Shown here: positions 42,723 to 54,617 of the stretch, one piece after another
Numbering within the stretch: position 1 is the first letter of the stretch
Layout of the letters: each line of letters starts with the position of its first letter
NCBI GenBank assembly: GCA_009929375.1
Contig: SAAO01000013.1
Span: forward strand, 29,228 to 93,227
DNA from: Bacteroidia bacterium
GTDB taxonomy: Bacteria; Bacteroidota; Bacteroidia; Bacteroidales; Paludibacteraceae
DNA length: 64,000 nucleotides
Reading direction: 5' to 3'
Notes under the pieces: model-generated
What the model was told of the DNA's origin: nothing
Database searches by the model: none
The model's input: the letters and a program-made list of their open reading frames with translations, nothing else
Program-made: the position numbers and the translations under genes

Positions 42723-43290
42723 CATTTCCATTCTCGTTTTCGACAATTACGACTCCTTCACTTATAATCTCGTTCATGCTGTAAAAAAATTAGGTTTCAG
42801 CAATGTGGAAGTACATCGCAACGATCAGATTTCGCTTGAAGAAATTGCCCGTTTCGATAAAATTATCCTTTCGCCCGGGCCAGGTGTGCCTTCAGAATCG
42901 GGAATTTTATTGGATGTGATTAAAACTTATGCTCCAATGAAACCTATTTTGGGCGTTTGTCTGGGCGAACAGGCAATTGCAGAAGCTTTTGGCGGAAGAT
43001 TGATAAATTTGCCTAATGTGCATCACGGAGTGAGTTCTGAGGTTGACATAATTGAAGACGATATTCTGTTTAAAGGTCTGGACAAAAAATTGGAAGTGGG
43101 ACGATATCATTCATGGGCAGTGCAGAAAGAGGGACTGCCTGAATGTCTGAAAGTGACAGCTATCGACGAAGAAGGTATGATTATGGCTTTATCTCACAGG
43201 GAATACGATGTGCGTGGAGTTCAGTTTCATCCTGAATCGGTGCTGACCCCAAAAGGAGAGGAAATGCTGAAAAACTGGTTGGAAAGCTAA
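42646..43290 (+). CDS. trpG: Anthranilate synthase component II (glutamine amidotransferase)
   Basis: Supplies ammonia from glutamine to TrpE. Class I amidotransferase: LSPGPG (75-80), nucleophile C105 in GVCLGEQAIAE, and the His/Glu pair in VQFHPESVLTP. 214 residues, of which the first 26 (including TPLGGRGAG) precede the normal start of the family near ILVFDNYDSFTYNLV and derive from the repeat plus spacer. A second in-frame ATG at 42655 also precedes it. Operon gene between trpE and trpD. Confidence 0.96.
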   Translation: MINMNDYKNIQNKTNITTPLGGRGAGISILVFDNYDSFTYNLVHAVKKLGFSNVEVHRNDQISLEEIARFDKIILSPGPGVPSESGILLDVIKTYAPMKPILGVCLGEQAIAEAFGGRLINLPNVHHGVSSEVDIIEDDILFKGLDKKLEVGRYHSWAVQKEGLPECLKVTAIDEEGMIMALSHREYDVRGVQFHPESVLTPKGEEMLKNWLES

Positions 43291-43342
43291 TTTATTAAGA
43301 GTGTTATGTGTTTACAGATTAATTCTTATTTCTGAATTTTTT

Positions 43343-44347
43343 ATGAAACAAATATTAAACAGATTATTCGATCATGAATCGCTCACACGTGAGGAGGCTT
43401 CGGCAGTAATGAAAAACATAGCAGCCGGAACTTACAGCGATGCCCAGATAGCTGCTTTTATATCAGTCTATCTGATGCGAAGCATTGAACTCGAGGAAGT
43501 GATCGGATTTAGAAATGCATTGCTGGAACTGGCTGTGCCCATGGATTTATCAGAATTTGATGCACTGGATATTGTGGGAACCGGTGGTGATGGAAAAAAT
43601 ACTTTCAATATCTCAACATGCAGTTGTTTTGTAGTGGCGGGTGCGGGCTACAAAGTGGCCAAGCATGGAAACTACGGAGCAACATCGGTGAGTGGTTCGT
43701 CGAATGTGCTTGAGTATTATGGTGCTAAGTTCACGACCAATATTGATATTGTCAAAAAATCGCTCGATGAAGCAGGATTTGCTTATCTTCACGCACCATT
43801 TTGTAATCCGGCCATGAAAAACGTGGCACCTGTTCGTAAAAGTCTAGGGGTTCGTACATTTTTTAATGTGCTTGGTCCGCTAATTAGTCCTGTAAGGCCT
43901 AATTATCAGTGTCTTGGCGTTTATAATCTAAAAATGATGCGACTTTATAATTACATTTATCAAAATCTCGGAGTGCAGTATTCGGTGATACATAGTCTCG
44001 ATGGTTACGACGAAATTTCGTTGACTGATACAGCCAAAATAATGACAAATAGTGGTGAATTTGTATTTACACCTGAAGATCTGGGTTTTCAACGATTGAA
44101 ACAGGAAGATCTGTGGGGAGGAAATACGATTGACGAAGCTGCTCTCATTTTTACCAACGTTCTTAATAATAAAGCTACTGAAGCTCAAAAAAATGCAGTG
44201 ATCATTAATTCTGCTGTGGCAATTCAAACACGAATGCCGTTGAAAACGCTCGAACAATGTATTCTGGAAGCAAAAGAATCGCTGGAAGGAGGTCGCGCCA
44301 AAAAAGTTTTTGAGAAATTTATTGAAATTTATAACCAGAACAATTAA
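43343..44347 (+). CDS. trpD: Anthranilate phosphoribosyltransferase
   Basis: Joins anthranilate with PRPP. 334 residues from the ATG at 43343 (MKQILNRLFDHESL); an earlier in-frame start at 43301 adds 14 residues with no family match. Motifs: DIVGTGGDGKNTFNIST (PRPP binding), KHGNYGATSVSGSSNVLEYYGAK, MKNVAPVRKSLGVRTFFNVLGPLISP and VIHSLDGYDEISLTD. 52 bp after trpG with no repeat. Confidence 0.96.
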   Translation: MKQILNRLFDHESLTREEASAVMKNIAAGTYSDAQIAAFISVYLMRSIELEEVIGFRNALLELAVPMDLSEFDALDIVGTGGDGKNTFNISTCSCFVVAGAGYKVAKHGNYGATSVSGSSNVLEYYGAKFTTNIDIVKKSLDEAGFAYLHAPFCNPAMKNVAPVRKSLGVRTFFNVLGPLISPVRPNYQCLGVYNLKMMRLYNYIYQNLGVQYSVIHSLDGYDEISLTDTAKIMTNSGEFVFTPEDLGFQRLKQEDLWGGNTIDEAALIFTNVLNNKATEAQKNAVIINSAVAIQTRMPLKTLEQCILEAKESLEGGRAKKVFEKFIEIYNQNN

Positions 44348-44382
44348 TTGACAAAATATTTGATACATTTACACAACGAAAA

Positions 44383-45165
44383 ATGACAATCCTTGACAAA
44401 ATAATAGAACAAAAAAAAACGGAGGTATTTAATTCAAAAAAAAATATCCCGGTATCGGAACTTGAAAAATCGCCTCTGTTTCGTCGCACATGTATTTCTT
44501 TGAAAAACAATCTATTAAATACTGATACAGGAATTATTTCGGAATTTAAACGTAAATCGCCTTCGCTTGGTTGGATACATGAGAATGCTAATGTGATTTC
44601 AGTGACATCGGGTTACAGTACTGCAGGCGCTTCGGGAATTTCAATTCTTACCGATACTGAGTTTTTCGGAGGGTCATTGCAAGATTTAAAAAGTGCCCGA
44701 TCAGGTGTGAATTGTCCTATTTTGAGAAAGGATTTTGTGATTGACGAATATCAGCTTTACGAAGCAAAAGCAATGGGTGCAGATGTGATTTTGCTTATTG
44801 CAGCAGCATTAAAAGCTGAACAAACACTAAAACTTGCTGAAAAAGCGCACGAACTTGGATTCGAGGTTCTGCTCGAAGTGCATAATGCTGAAGAACTTAT
44901 ACATGCGAATGATAGCGTGGATATGCTGGGAGTGAATAACCGGAATCTGAAAACTTTTGAACAAAGTATTCAGACTTCATTTGATCTGGCAACTCTCATT
45001 CCTGATAAATTTGTAAAAGTCAGCGAAAGTGGAATTTCTTCGGTCGAAACGGTAAAGGAACTTCGAAAAGTTGGGTATAAAGGCTTTTTGATGGGCGAAA
45101 ATTTTATGAAAACAGAAGATCCGGCTATTGCACTGAAAAACTTCATTGCAGGGCTTCGAACATAG
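44383..45165 (+). CDS. trpC: Indole-3-glycerol phosphate synthase
   Basis: Forms indole-3-glycerol phosphate by cyclising CdRP. 260 residues, TIM barrel with EFKRKSPSLGWI (catalytic Glu and Lys), ILTDTEFFGGSLQDL, PILRKDFVIDEYQ (catalytic Lys), EVHNAEEL, LGVNNRNLKTF and SESGISS phosphate sites. Lies 35 bp after trpD and 34 bp before trpF. Confidence 0.97.
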   Translation: MTILDKIIEQKKTEVFNSKKNIPVSELEKSPLFRRTCISLKNNLLNTDTGIISEFKRKSPSLGWIHENANVISVTSGYSTAGASGISILTDTEFFGGSLQDLKSARSGVNCPILRKDFVIDEYQLYEAKAMGADVILLIAAALKAEQTLKLAEKAHELGFEVLLEVHNAEELIHANDSVDMLGVNNRNLKTFEQSIQTSFDLATLIPDKFVKVSESGISSVETVKELRKVGYKGFLMGENFMKTEDPAIALKNFIAGLRT

Positions 45166-45199
45166 TTAAACACAGACGAATTATTAATAGTTTATATTT

Positions 45200-45898
45200 A
45201 TGAATCACGTAAAAAAACACAACGATTCTGAAATTCATTTTTATCAGACTCATCCCGCTTTCAAAGGCTTTGTAAAAGTTTGTGGAATGAAAGATAGTAA
45301 CAATATTGAGGAAATATACAATCTTTCTCCCGATTTTATGGGTTTTATTTTTTATGCAAAGTCGCCGCGATTTGTGGAAAATATGGATCCTCATGTGTTG
45401 AAAAAAGTTGGACCCGGAACAAAAAAAATTGGTGTTTTTGTGAATGAAGATGTGGACGACATTCTGACAATTACATATAAATATAAACTTGACGGAGTAC
45501 AACTGCATGGTAAAGAGAATATTATGCAGTGTTATAAGTTGAAGGAAGCCGGTTTGATAGTAATAAAAGCTTTTCCTATAGTAGAAGCCTGTAACTTCAG
45601 AGTTATGCATGCTTACGAACATTTTTGCGACTACTTTTTGTTCGACACCAAAACTGACAGTTACGGAGGTTCCGGAATAAAATTCGATTGGTCGCTGCTC
45701 GATGAATATCATGATGCCACACCATTTATATTGAGTGGAGGAATTACCGCCGAAGATGCACTGGATTTGATGAAAATTGAACACCCTAAACTGGCCGGCA
45801 TTGATATCAACAGTAGGTTTGAGGTTGAACCCGGACTGAAAGATGAAGCGAAAATTCGATCGTTTCTCAGTACTTTGTATAAAAAGAAAATTGTGTAG
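45200..45898 (+). CDS. trpF: Phosphoribosylanthranilate isomerase
   Basis: Amadori rearrangement of PRA to CdRP. 232 residues, TIM barrel: catalytic Cys in FVKVCGMKD, VGVF-type IGVFVNE, GVQLHG, catalytic Asp in FDTKTDSYGGSG, ILSGGIT and GIDINSRFEVEPG. The first 20 residues (MNHVKKHNDSEIHFYQTHPA) are a short extra N-terminal segment not related to the GC-rich repeats. Placed between trpC and trpA as a separate gene, not fused to trpC as in enterobacteria. Confidence 0.96.
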   Translation: MNHVKKHNDSEIHFYQTHPAFKGFVKVCGMKDSNNIEEIYNLSPDFMGFIFYAKSPRFVENMDPHVLKKVGPGTKKIGVFVNEDVDDILTITYKYKLDGVQLHGKENIMQCYKLKEAGLIVIKAFPIVEACNFRVMHAYEHFCDYFLFDTKTDSYGGSGIKFDWSLLDEYHDATPFILSGGITAEDALDLMKIEHPKLAGIDINSRFEVEPGLKDEAKIRSFLSTLYKKKIV

Positions 45899-45925
45899 TT
45901 TTAATTGTTTTATAATTAGATATTT

Positions 45926-46696
45926 ATGAATAGAATAACAGGGTTGTTCGCTGAAAAAAACAAGAATATTTTTTCGGTTTATTTTACAGCCGGATTTCCC
46001 AACCTTGAGGATACTTTGCCAACCCTGCAGGCTTTGCAGAAAAATGGTGTGGATTTGGTTGAGATTGGAGTGCCTTTCTCAGACCCTATGGCCGATGGAA
46101 TCGTGATTCAGGACAGTAGCCACAAAGCGCTGCAAAATGGAATGAGTATTCGCAAACTCTTCACCCAGCTCGAAAAAGTGCGTGAATCGGTTCATATTCC
46201 GCTTATTATGATGGGTTATCTGAATCCGGTTTTGCAGTTTGGCTTCGAAGATTTTTGCGCTGAGTGCAGTCGAGTGGGAGTGGATGGAATGATTATTCCG
46301 GATCTTCCGATGGCTGATTTCCTGAACGAATACAAAACTATTGCTCAGAAATATAATCTTGAATTTGTTTTCCTGATTACGCCTGAAACATCTGAAGCAC
46401 GTATCCGTGAAATCGACGAAAATACAAACGGATTTATTTATATGGTTTCTTCTGCTGCTGTGACAGGAACTCAGAGTTCGTTCGATGGCCGTGTGGAATA
46501 CTTCAATCGAATCAATGCAATGAATCTTAAAAATCCGCGTTTGATTGGTTTTGGAATTTCAAATAAGGCTACACTCGAAGCTGTGAACAAATATGCATCC
46601 GGTGCAATTGTAGGCAGTGCTTTTATTAAAACACTGAACGAAACCGGAGATGTAGATGAAGCAGTAAAATTGCTTCTGAAAAGATTATCAGAGTAG
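45926..46696 (+). CDS. trpA: Tryptophan synthase alpha chain
   Basis: Splits indole-3-glycerol phosphate and passes indole to TrpB. 256 residues. Catalytic Glu in DLVEIGVPFSDPMADG and catalytic Asp in GMIIPDLPMADF; phosphate-binding loops VSSAAVTGTQSS and IGFGISNKAT. Last gene of the operon, 27 bp after trpF, with a strong terminator after it. Confidence 0.97.
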   Translation: MNRITGLFAEKNKNIFSVYFTAGFPNLEDTLPTLQALQKNGVDLVEIGVPFSDPMADGIVIQDSSHKALQNGMSIRKLFTQLEKVRESVHIPLIMMGYLNPVLQFGFEDFCAECSRVGVDGMIIPDLPMADFLNEYKTIAQKYNLEFVFLITPETSEARIREIDENTNGFIYMVSSAAVTGTQSSFDGRVEYFNRINAMNLKNPRLIGFGISNKATLEAVNKYASGAIVGSAFIKTLNETGDVDEAVKLLLKRLSE

Positions 46697-46704
46697 GTTC
46701 GTAT

Positions 46705-46749
46705 ACAAACAGAAAAGCAGGAAATTCATTTTCCTGCTTTTTTGTTTGT
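46705..46749 (+). terminator. Terminator of the trp operon
   Basis: AAAAGCAGGAAA (46713-46724) pairs with TTTCCTGCTTTT (46730-46741), extended by outer ACAAAC/GTTTGT; six-T run in the 3' arm. Confidence 0.93.
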
Positions 46750-46766
46750 AACAATGAGTAAGTTGC

Positions 46767-47516
46767 TTATACTTTCTGAACCAGATACATACTGCATACC
46801 CCAAAGCTGAATTTCTTGTATTTTTTCAGTTTGAAATTATGGCTTTCTAATATCTCTATCAATGCTTTACCACTTGCAAAAATCTTCATAGAAGTAGTTA
46901 GATAATCGTATGCACGGCTATCAGCAGACAACATACGCGAGGTCATTTTTACAAAAATGCGTGTGTAAAGTTTGTATGCCGAAAGCAGCAATCCTTTTTG
47001 AGGTTCATTCATTTCGAGTATTAGCAAATGTCCTTTTGGACGTAAAACTCTGTGAATCTGATCTAAACTTTCGTCAAGCTTTTCGAAATTACGAATGCCA
47101 AATGAGATAGTAACGGCATCAAAACTACTATCATTGTAGGTAAGTGTTGCTGCATCCTGCACTTCAAAGTCAATCTTTCCCTCAAGTCCGACAGCTTTTA
47201 CTTTTTCTTTGCCAATTTCCATCATTTTATCCGAAATATCAACTCCAAGAGCTTTTTCTGGATTCAGATATTTGAATGCCTTGATGCAAATGTCACCTGT
47301 ACCGGTAGCAATGTCAAGGATGTGTTTCGGGTCAGCTGCTTTCAGACTTGACAATGCTTTTCGACGCCAGGCGCGAGCCATTCCCCAGGACATAATATCG
47401 TTGAAAATGTCGTATTTGCCCGAAATGGTATTGAACATGCGAGAAACCTGTTGGGTTTTGGCTTCTACCTCGTTGTATGGTTTTGCTTTGGTATATTCGT
47501 TTATATCGTTTTGCAT
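46767..47516 (-). CDS. ubiE: Demethylmenaquinone methyltransferase
   Basis: SAM-dependent C-methylation in menaquinone (and, where present, ubiquinone) synthesis; the gene is also called menG. 249 residues. SAM-binding motif ILDIATGTGDI (66-76), then GVDISDKMMEIG, ISFGIRNFEKLDESL and HRVLRPKGHLLILE; an N-terminal SGKYDIFNDIMSWGMARAWR and C-terminal YDYLTTSMKIFASGK are typical. The product supports anaerobic respiration with a menaquinone pool, as expected in this phylum. 43 bp after lgt, so cotranscription with it is likely. Confidence 0.95.
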   Translation of the reverse strand: MQNDINEYTKAKPYNEVEAKTQQVSRMFNTISGKYDIFNDIMSWGMARAWRRKALSSLKAADPKHILDIATGTGDICIKAFKYLNPEKALGVDISDKMMEIGKEKVKAVGLEGKIDFEVQDAATLTYNDSSFDAVTISFGIRNFEKLDESLDQIHRVLRPKGHLLILEMNEPQKGLLLSAYKLYTRIFVKMTSRMLSADSRAYDYLTTSMKIFASGKALIEILESHNFKLKKYKKFSFGVCSMYLVQKV

Positions 47517-47559
47517 TTGATATTTAATTGATAATGAGTCTGAAAATCTTGAATCGGTT

Positions 47560-48414
47560 TTACTTTTTCGTTTTAACAGCTACTGCTTTATTTCTGTTCA
47601 TAATCAGCCATATTCCCCAGATAATAAAAGGAACACTCAGAATCTGACCCATATTCAGAATCATTCCCGATTCGAATGCTTCCTGATTAAGTTTGATGAA
47701 TTCGAGTAAAAAGCGCGTTCCGAATATCCCCAGAAGAAACACTCCGAAAATAAATCCGGTTTTTTTGTAAGCTTCTTTTTTGTAATATAACCAATAAGTA
47801 ACAGCAAAAGTTACAAGACAGTAGATCATTTCGTAAATCTGAGTCGGGTGCATTGGTTCAGTTTGACCATCGCGCACAAAAATAAATCCCCAGGGCAGGG
47901 TAGTGGCTGTTCCGTAAATTTCCGAATTCATCAGATTACCCAAACGAATAGAGGCTCCTGCAAGTGCCACACCAATTACCAAACGATCGAAAATCCAGAT
48001 ATAACCTTTTTTCGAAACATTTTTATTGTAATAATACATGGCAATCAGAATTCCAATAGCACCTCCGTGACTGGCAAGCCCGCCACGCCATATGTAAAGC
48101 AATTCCCACGGATGTGATAAATAATAATTTCCGTATTTGAAAGTGATTCCTAAAAATGTAACAGGTTCGGCTAATTCTTTCCATTCGTAAAAGAAACAGT
48201 GACCTAACCGGGCACCGATAATTGTACCTAAAACTGTGTATATAAATAGTTTGTCGACCCATGCTTCGGGGTGTTTTTCGTGCTTGAAGATTTTTTGTAC
48301 AATAATTAATGCAAGCCAAATTCCAATAGCCCAAAGCAGGCCATACCAACGCACAGTAAGTGAACCAACGCTGAAAAGTTCGGGGTCAACAGTCCATGTA
48401 ATGTAATTGAGCAT
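47560..48414 (-). CDS. lgt: Phosphatidylglycerol:prolipoprotein diacylglyceryl transferase
   Basis: First step in bacterial lipoprotein maturation: attaches diacylglyceryl to the lipobox Cys. 284 residues with about seven membrane segments. Family motifs: GTIIGARLGHCFFYEW (essential Arg), WRGGLASHGGAIGI, RLGNLMNSEIYG (essential Arg and Glu region) and HPTQIYEM. Fits a genome rich in lipoproteins, several of which are in this window. Downstream of secA and separated by its terminator. Confidence 0.97.
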   Translation of the reverse strand: MLNYITWTVDPELFSVGSLTVRWYGLLWAIGIWLALIIVQKIFKHEKHPEAWVDKLFIYTVLGTIIGARLGHCFFYEWKELAEPVTFLGITFKYGNYYLSHPWELLYIWRGGLASHGGAIGILIAMYYYNKNVSKKGYIWIFDRLVIGVALAGASIRLGNLMNSEIYGTATTLPWGFIFVRDGQTEPMHPTQIYEMIYCLVTFAVTYWLYYKKEAYKKTGFIFGVFLLGIFGTRFLLEFIKLNQEAFESGMILNMGQILSVPFIIWGIWLIMNRNKAVAVKTKK

Positions 48415-48453
48415 AATTCTTTATATTTTAAAATTTCAGAAATCTGTTTTTAG

Positions 48454-48488
48454 ACAAAAAGTGATACTCAGCAAACCGAGTATCACTT
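48454..48488 (-). terminator. Terminator of secA
   Basis: AAGTGATACTC (48459-48469) and GAGTATCACTT (48478-48488); minus-strand T-run TTTTTG. Confidence 0.9.
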
Positions 48489-48514
48489 CCAAACTTTTTT
48501 GTCAGGAGTTTGGC

Positions 48515-51832
<3,318 letters not shown>

Positions 51833-51923
51833 GATTTATATAATGTAATTATGTTGATAACTGATTATTTACTTTTTGACGGTTTTTTTACCTGTTTTGT
51901 CAGTATTTGTATAAAATGACTGA

Positions 51924-51931
51924 CAAAGATA
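51924..51931 (-). promoter_or_regulatory. -7 element for secA
   Basis: Minus-strand TATCTTTG; leader about 85 nt. No clear -33 TTG. The adjoining ACTGACAAA matches the DUF349 gene upstream region. Confidence 0.45.
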
Positions 51932-51992
51932 GTATTTTTTCATTGTAAATTAGTGATTTTATAAGGATATTTATGTGTGTGTATATAATTCA

Positions 51993-52024
51993 AAAAACGC
52001 TCCGAAATTAAATCCGAAGCGTTT
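51993..52024 (-). terminator. Terminator of the YihY family gene
   Basis: AAAACGCT and AGCGTTTT arms with inner CCGA/TCCG-type pairs, T-run on the minus strand. Confidence 0.8.
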
Positions 52025-52058
52025 TGTATGATGTTTTTTTTTTGAAAATACAGTTTTG

Positions 52059-53381
52059 TCAGATGTTTCTGATCAATATATTTTTATTCTGACAAATTTC
52101 GTTTTGTAGTGCCAGTGTTTTTTCTCTGAAATCGTCAAGCTCGGGATGTGTGTTCGACAGAAAATCCTCTGAACCAAAGCTTTCAAGTTTATCAAACAGC
52201 ATATTTACTGAAAGCTGATTTATGTCAATAGCCGGTTGATATGTTTTATTCCGGTTCTTTTCATTAAAAACTTCGATCAGAATATTTACATCGACTAGTT
52301 CTGAAAGTATTTGATGCACAAGCCTTATTGGGAGCATATAGTTTTTTGCAATCTGATAGGACGAAAGTGGAGGCTTTTGTTCCTCAAACTGTTTGACAAT
52401 AAGGTGTACAATAAAGAGAGTCAGAAAATTTTTATATTTACGGCTAATGTTGCGCGCATCCATTTCGTAGTCGAAATTTTGAATGTTTTGCGAAGCATAA
52501 GATATTTCTGCACCCAAAAGTACTATCAGACAGGATATTTGCAACCACAATAAAAGCAGTGGAATGGCTGCAAAACTACCATAAACCACATTGTATCTCG
52601 ACAGATATACCTGACCGTTGATATAAAGGAGCTGGAAAAGCTGAAAAGCTGTACCTGCAAGCACACCTGCAATAAGGGCATTTACAAAACGTACCTTTGT
52701 GTTTGGTATTATCAGATAAAGTAAAGTGAAAATAATCCAGTTGATTAAATAAGGAGCAAACTTAACTCCAAATCTCAAAAGTGGACTTATTAAGTTGTAT
52801 ATCAGTGTTTTTGATAACTCAGTGGAAAGGTAAATCGACATTCCGGACGAAAGAACTATCAGGATGGGGATAATAAGCATCGCCGAAAAATACATTGTAA
52901 ACTGGTTTACAACAGAGCGCGGCTTTTTAACCTGCCAGATACTGTTGAAAGCCATTTCGACCTGCATGAAAAAATTCATAACCGAAATTATCAGAATAGC
53001 GAGACCTATTCCGATGAAAAGGCCTCCCTGAGTAGTTTCGAGATAACGACTCACCATTTCCATAACTTTGGGAAGCATATCGGCCTGTGCAATAAACGAC
53101 TCCTGTAAGGCATTTTTTATCATATCTTCCACACCAAATCCACGACCAATTGCAATAATCAGCGCAAACATTGGAACCACGGCGAATAAAATAGAGTAGG
53201 TGAGAGCTGATGCTTTTAAGTTGAGTCGTTCGTTGATAAAACCCCGGGTAGCCAGGACAACGATTTTTACAAGGCGGTAAAGAAATTTGCGTGTTCGGGA
53301 TAGCTCGTATTCGGTTATTCGCCAAATGTCGTATCGTATAAAATTATAGATGCTTACGAAAAAGTTTACAAGTTTAGTCAT
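52059..53381 (-). CDS. YihY/BrkB family membrane protein
   Basis: 440 residues. The N-terminal two-thirds has six membrane segments typical of YihY (ALTYSILFAVVPMFALIIAIG, GLFIGIGLAILIISVMNFF, PRSVVNQFTMYFSAMLIIPILIVLSSG, and GSFAAIPLLLLWLQISCLIVLLGAEISY). A C-terminal cytoplasmic region of about 130 residues (from about 315) has a winged-helix-like pattern (EQKPPLSSYQIAKNYMLPIRLVHQILSELVDVNILI), a common extension in this phylum. Function of the family is unsettled (formerly RNase BN or BrkB). Downstream of rnpB on the same strand. Confidence 0.9.
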   Translation of the reverse strand: MTKLVNFFVSIYNFIRYDIWRITEYELSRTRKFLYRLVKIVVLATRGFINERLNLKASALTYSILFAVVPMFALIIAIGRGFGVEDMIKNALQESFIAQADMLPKVMEMVSRYLETTQGGLFIGIGLAILIISVMNFFMQVEMAFNSIWQVKKPRSVVNQFTMYFSAMLIIPILIVLSSGMSIYLSTELSKTLIYNLISPLLRFGVKFAPYLINWIIFTLLYLIIPNTKVRFVNALIAGVLAGTAFQLFQLLYINGQVYLSRYNVVYGSFAAIPLLLLWLQISCLIVLLGAEISYASQNIQNFDYEMDARNISRKYKNFLTLFIVHLIVKQFEEQKPPLSSYQIAKNYMLPIRLVHQILSELVDVNILIEVFNEKNRNKTYQPAIDINQLSVNMLFDKLESFGSEDFLSNTHPELDDFREKTLALQNEICQNKNILIRNI

Positions 53382-53433
53382 AGCATGATTTTTTTGAACT
53401 AAAAACGTATAAGTGATTTTTCATAAAAAAAAA

Positions 53434-53830
53434 CAGCAGGTCTGTAAGCCGGGTTCTGTGCTTCGTTTTCACGAAGTGTTTGTCATTTATCTTGGACACA
53501 AGTCACCTTGTGCCTCCAGCAATCTACCCCCCGGCATCGGACGAGCCATCCTACATGCGCCGGTATACATGATCTTGCAACCCATAAGACGTACGGCTAC
53601 CTTTGTTGCCAAAAGTACCGGTGAGCTCTTACCTCACCTTTTCACCCTTATTTCGCATTTTTCAGTTGTTTCAAAAAATGAAACAATTATGAAAAATGTG
53701 GATCGAAACGGTTTTTTTCTGTTACGTTACTCAACCCTCGCGGATTGCTTCCCGTTAGGAAGTATGGTGCTCTGCGTTGCCCGGACTTTCCTCCCTGTTT
53801 TGCAACAGAGCGACAAACCGACCTGCTATT
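53434..53830 (-). ncRNA. rnpB: RNase P RNA, bacterial class A
   Basis: Catalytic RNA that matures the 5' end of tRNAs. On the minus strand the 5' part has the universal GAGGAAAGTCCGGGC, the central part has the conserved cruciform sequences, and the 3' end contains CCGGCTTACAGACC. P1 is formed by AGCAGGT near 53827 pairing with ACCTGCT near 53434. The T-run 53424-53433 just downstream ends the transcript. About 397 nt, usual size. A long AT-rich hairpin (53655-53698) occupies the P12 position. The 5' end agrees with the promoter at 53837. Confidence 0.96.
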
Positions 53831-53836
53831 TGGTTG

Positions 53837-53869
53837 CAAAGATATGGATATTTTTTGTTATTTGTCAAA
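53837..53869 (-). promoter_or_regulatory. rnpB promoter
   Basis: Minus strand TTTG (53866-53869), 21-nt spacer, TATCTTTG (53837-53844). The predicted start about 7 nt on coincides with the 5' end of the RNase P RNA. Confidence 0.8.
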
Positions 53870-53950
53870 AAATCAATTCTTGTACTGTATGTATATTTCA
53901 ATAATTAACTTGAAGTAAATGATTTACAGAGTTCTATGAGTTCTTGAAAT

Positions 53951-53990
53951 AAAAGAAGCTACCGTTACAAAATGTACGGTAGCTTCTTTT
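53951..53990 (-). terminator. Terminator of the oxidoreductase operon
   Basis: AAAAGAAGCTACCGT (53951-53965) and ACGGTAGCTTCTTTT (53976-53990), perfect 15-bp stem. Confidence 0.92.
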
Positions 53991-54018
53991 GCATGTATAT
54001 ATTGTGGGTCAATAAAGC

Positions 54019-54573
54019 TTACTGAGCCACATTTTCCTGTTTGATAAGCTCTTCGCCAATCAGAAGTGCTTTTTCATTCATTCCAAGTAAATGATGATGG
54101 CGTTCGGGAAGCGATTTTTTCAATCCTTTGAGTACGTTTTCAATTGTAACTATTGGTCGTACTTTCAATAAACCGCCAAGAATAATCATATTCATGGTTT
54201 TGGCCGAATTGTTGGCGTAAGCATATTCAGTAGCATCAATACGATATACATTGATATCTTTTCGGGTCGGAAATTTGTGGAATCCGTTTCCATCGTAAAT
54301 AAGCGTGCCGCCTGGTTTTACTTTACTCTCAAATCGCTCGAGTGAAGGCTGGTTGAGCACAATTGCTGTATCGTAGCTATTCAGTACAGGCGAACTTATG
54401 CGTTCGTCGCTCAGAATTACAGTTACGTTGGCAGTACCACCACGCTGTTCTGGTCCGTACGAAGGCATCCAGCTCACTTCCTGATCCTGCATAAGTCCTG
54501 AGTAAGCAAGAATTTTTCCCATCGAAAGTACTCCCTGACCTCCAAAGCCTGCTATTATAATTTCTTCTGTCAT
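54019..54573 (-). CDS. 2-oxoacid:ferredoxin oxidoreductase gamma subunit
   Basis: 184 residues from the ATG at 54573 (MTEEIIIAGFGGQGVLSMGKILAYSG, the family N-terminus). An earlier ATG at 54618, overlapping the beta-subunit stop as TAATG, would add 15 residues. Core features: GFGGQG nucleotide-like loop, WMPSYGPEQRGGTANVTVILSDERISSP. Last of four genes coding for a complex that oxidises 2-oxoacids such as 2-oxoglutarate or branched-chain 2-oxoacids with CoA, reducing ferredoxin. Cytoplasmic; typical of anaerobes. Confidence 0.9.
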   Translation of the reverse strand: MTEEIIIAGFGGQGVLSMGKILAYSGLMQDQEVSWMPSYGPEQRGGTANVTVILSDERISSPVLNSYDTAIVLNQPSLERFESKVKPGGTLIYDGNGFHKFPTRKDINVYRIDATEYAYANNSAKTMNMIILGGLLKVRPIVTIENVLKGLKKSLPERHHHLLGMNEKALLIGEELIKQENVAQ

Positions 54574-54617
54574 AATGATTTGTAATTTTATACTTCTTTG
54601 ACGAAGCAATATCTGCA

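Noticed and set aside
45143..45784. 213-residue minus-strand open frame
   Set aside because: Antisense to trpF in a well-conserved operon; Phe/His-rich translation typical of shadow frames in this AT-rich genome.
53413..53904. 163-residue plus-strand open frame
   Set aside because: It runs across the RNase P RNA gene on the other strand, which is firmly identified; composition is that of structural RNA, not of a protein.
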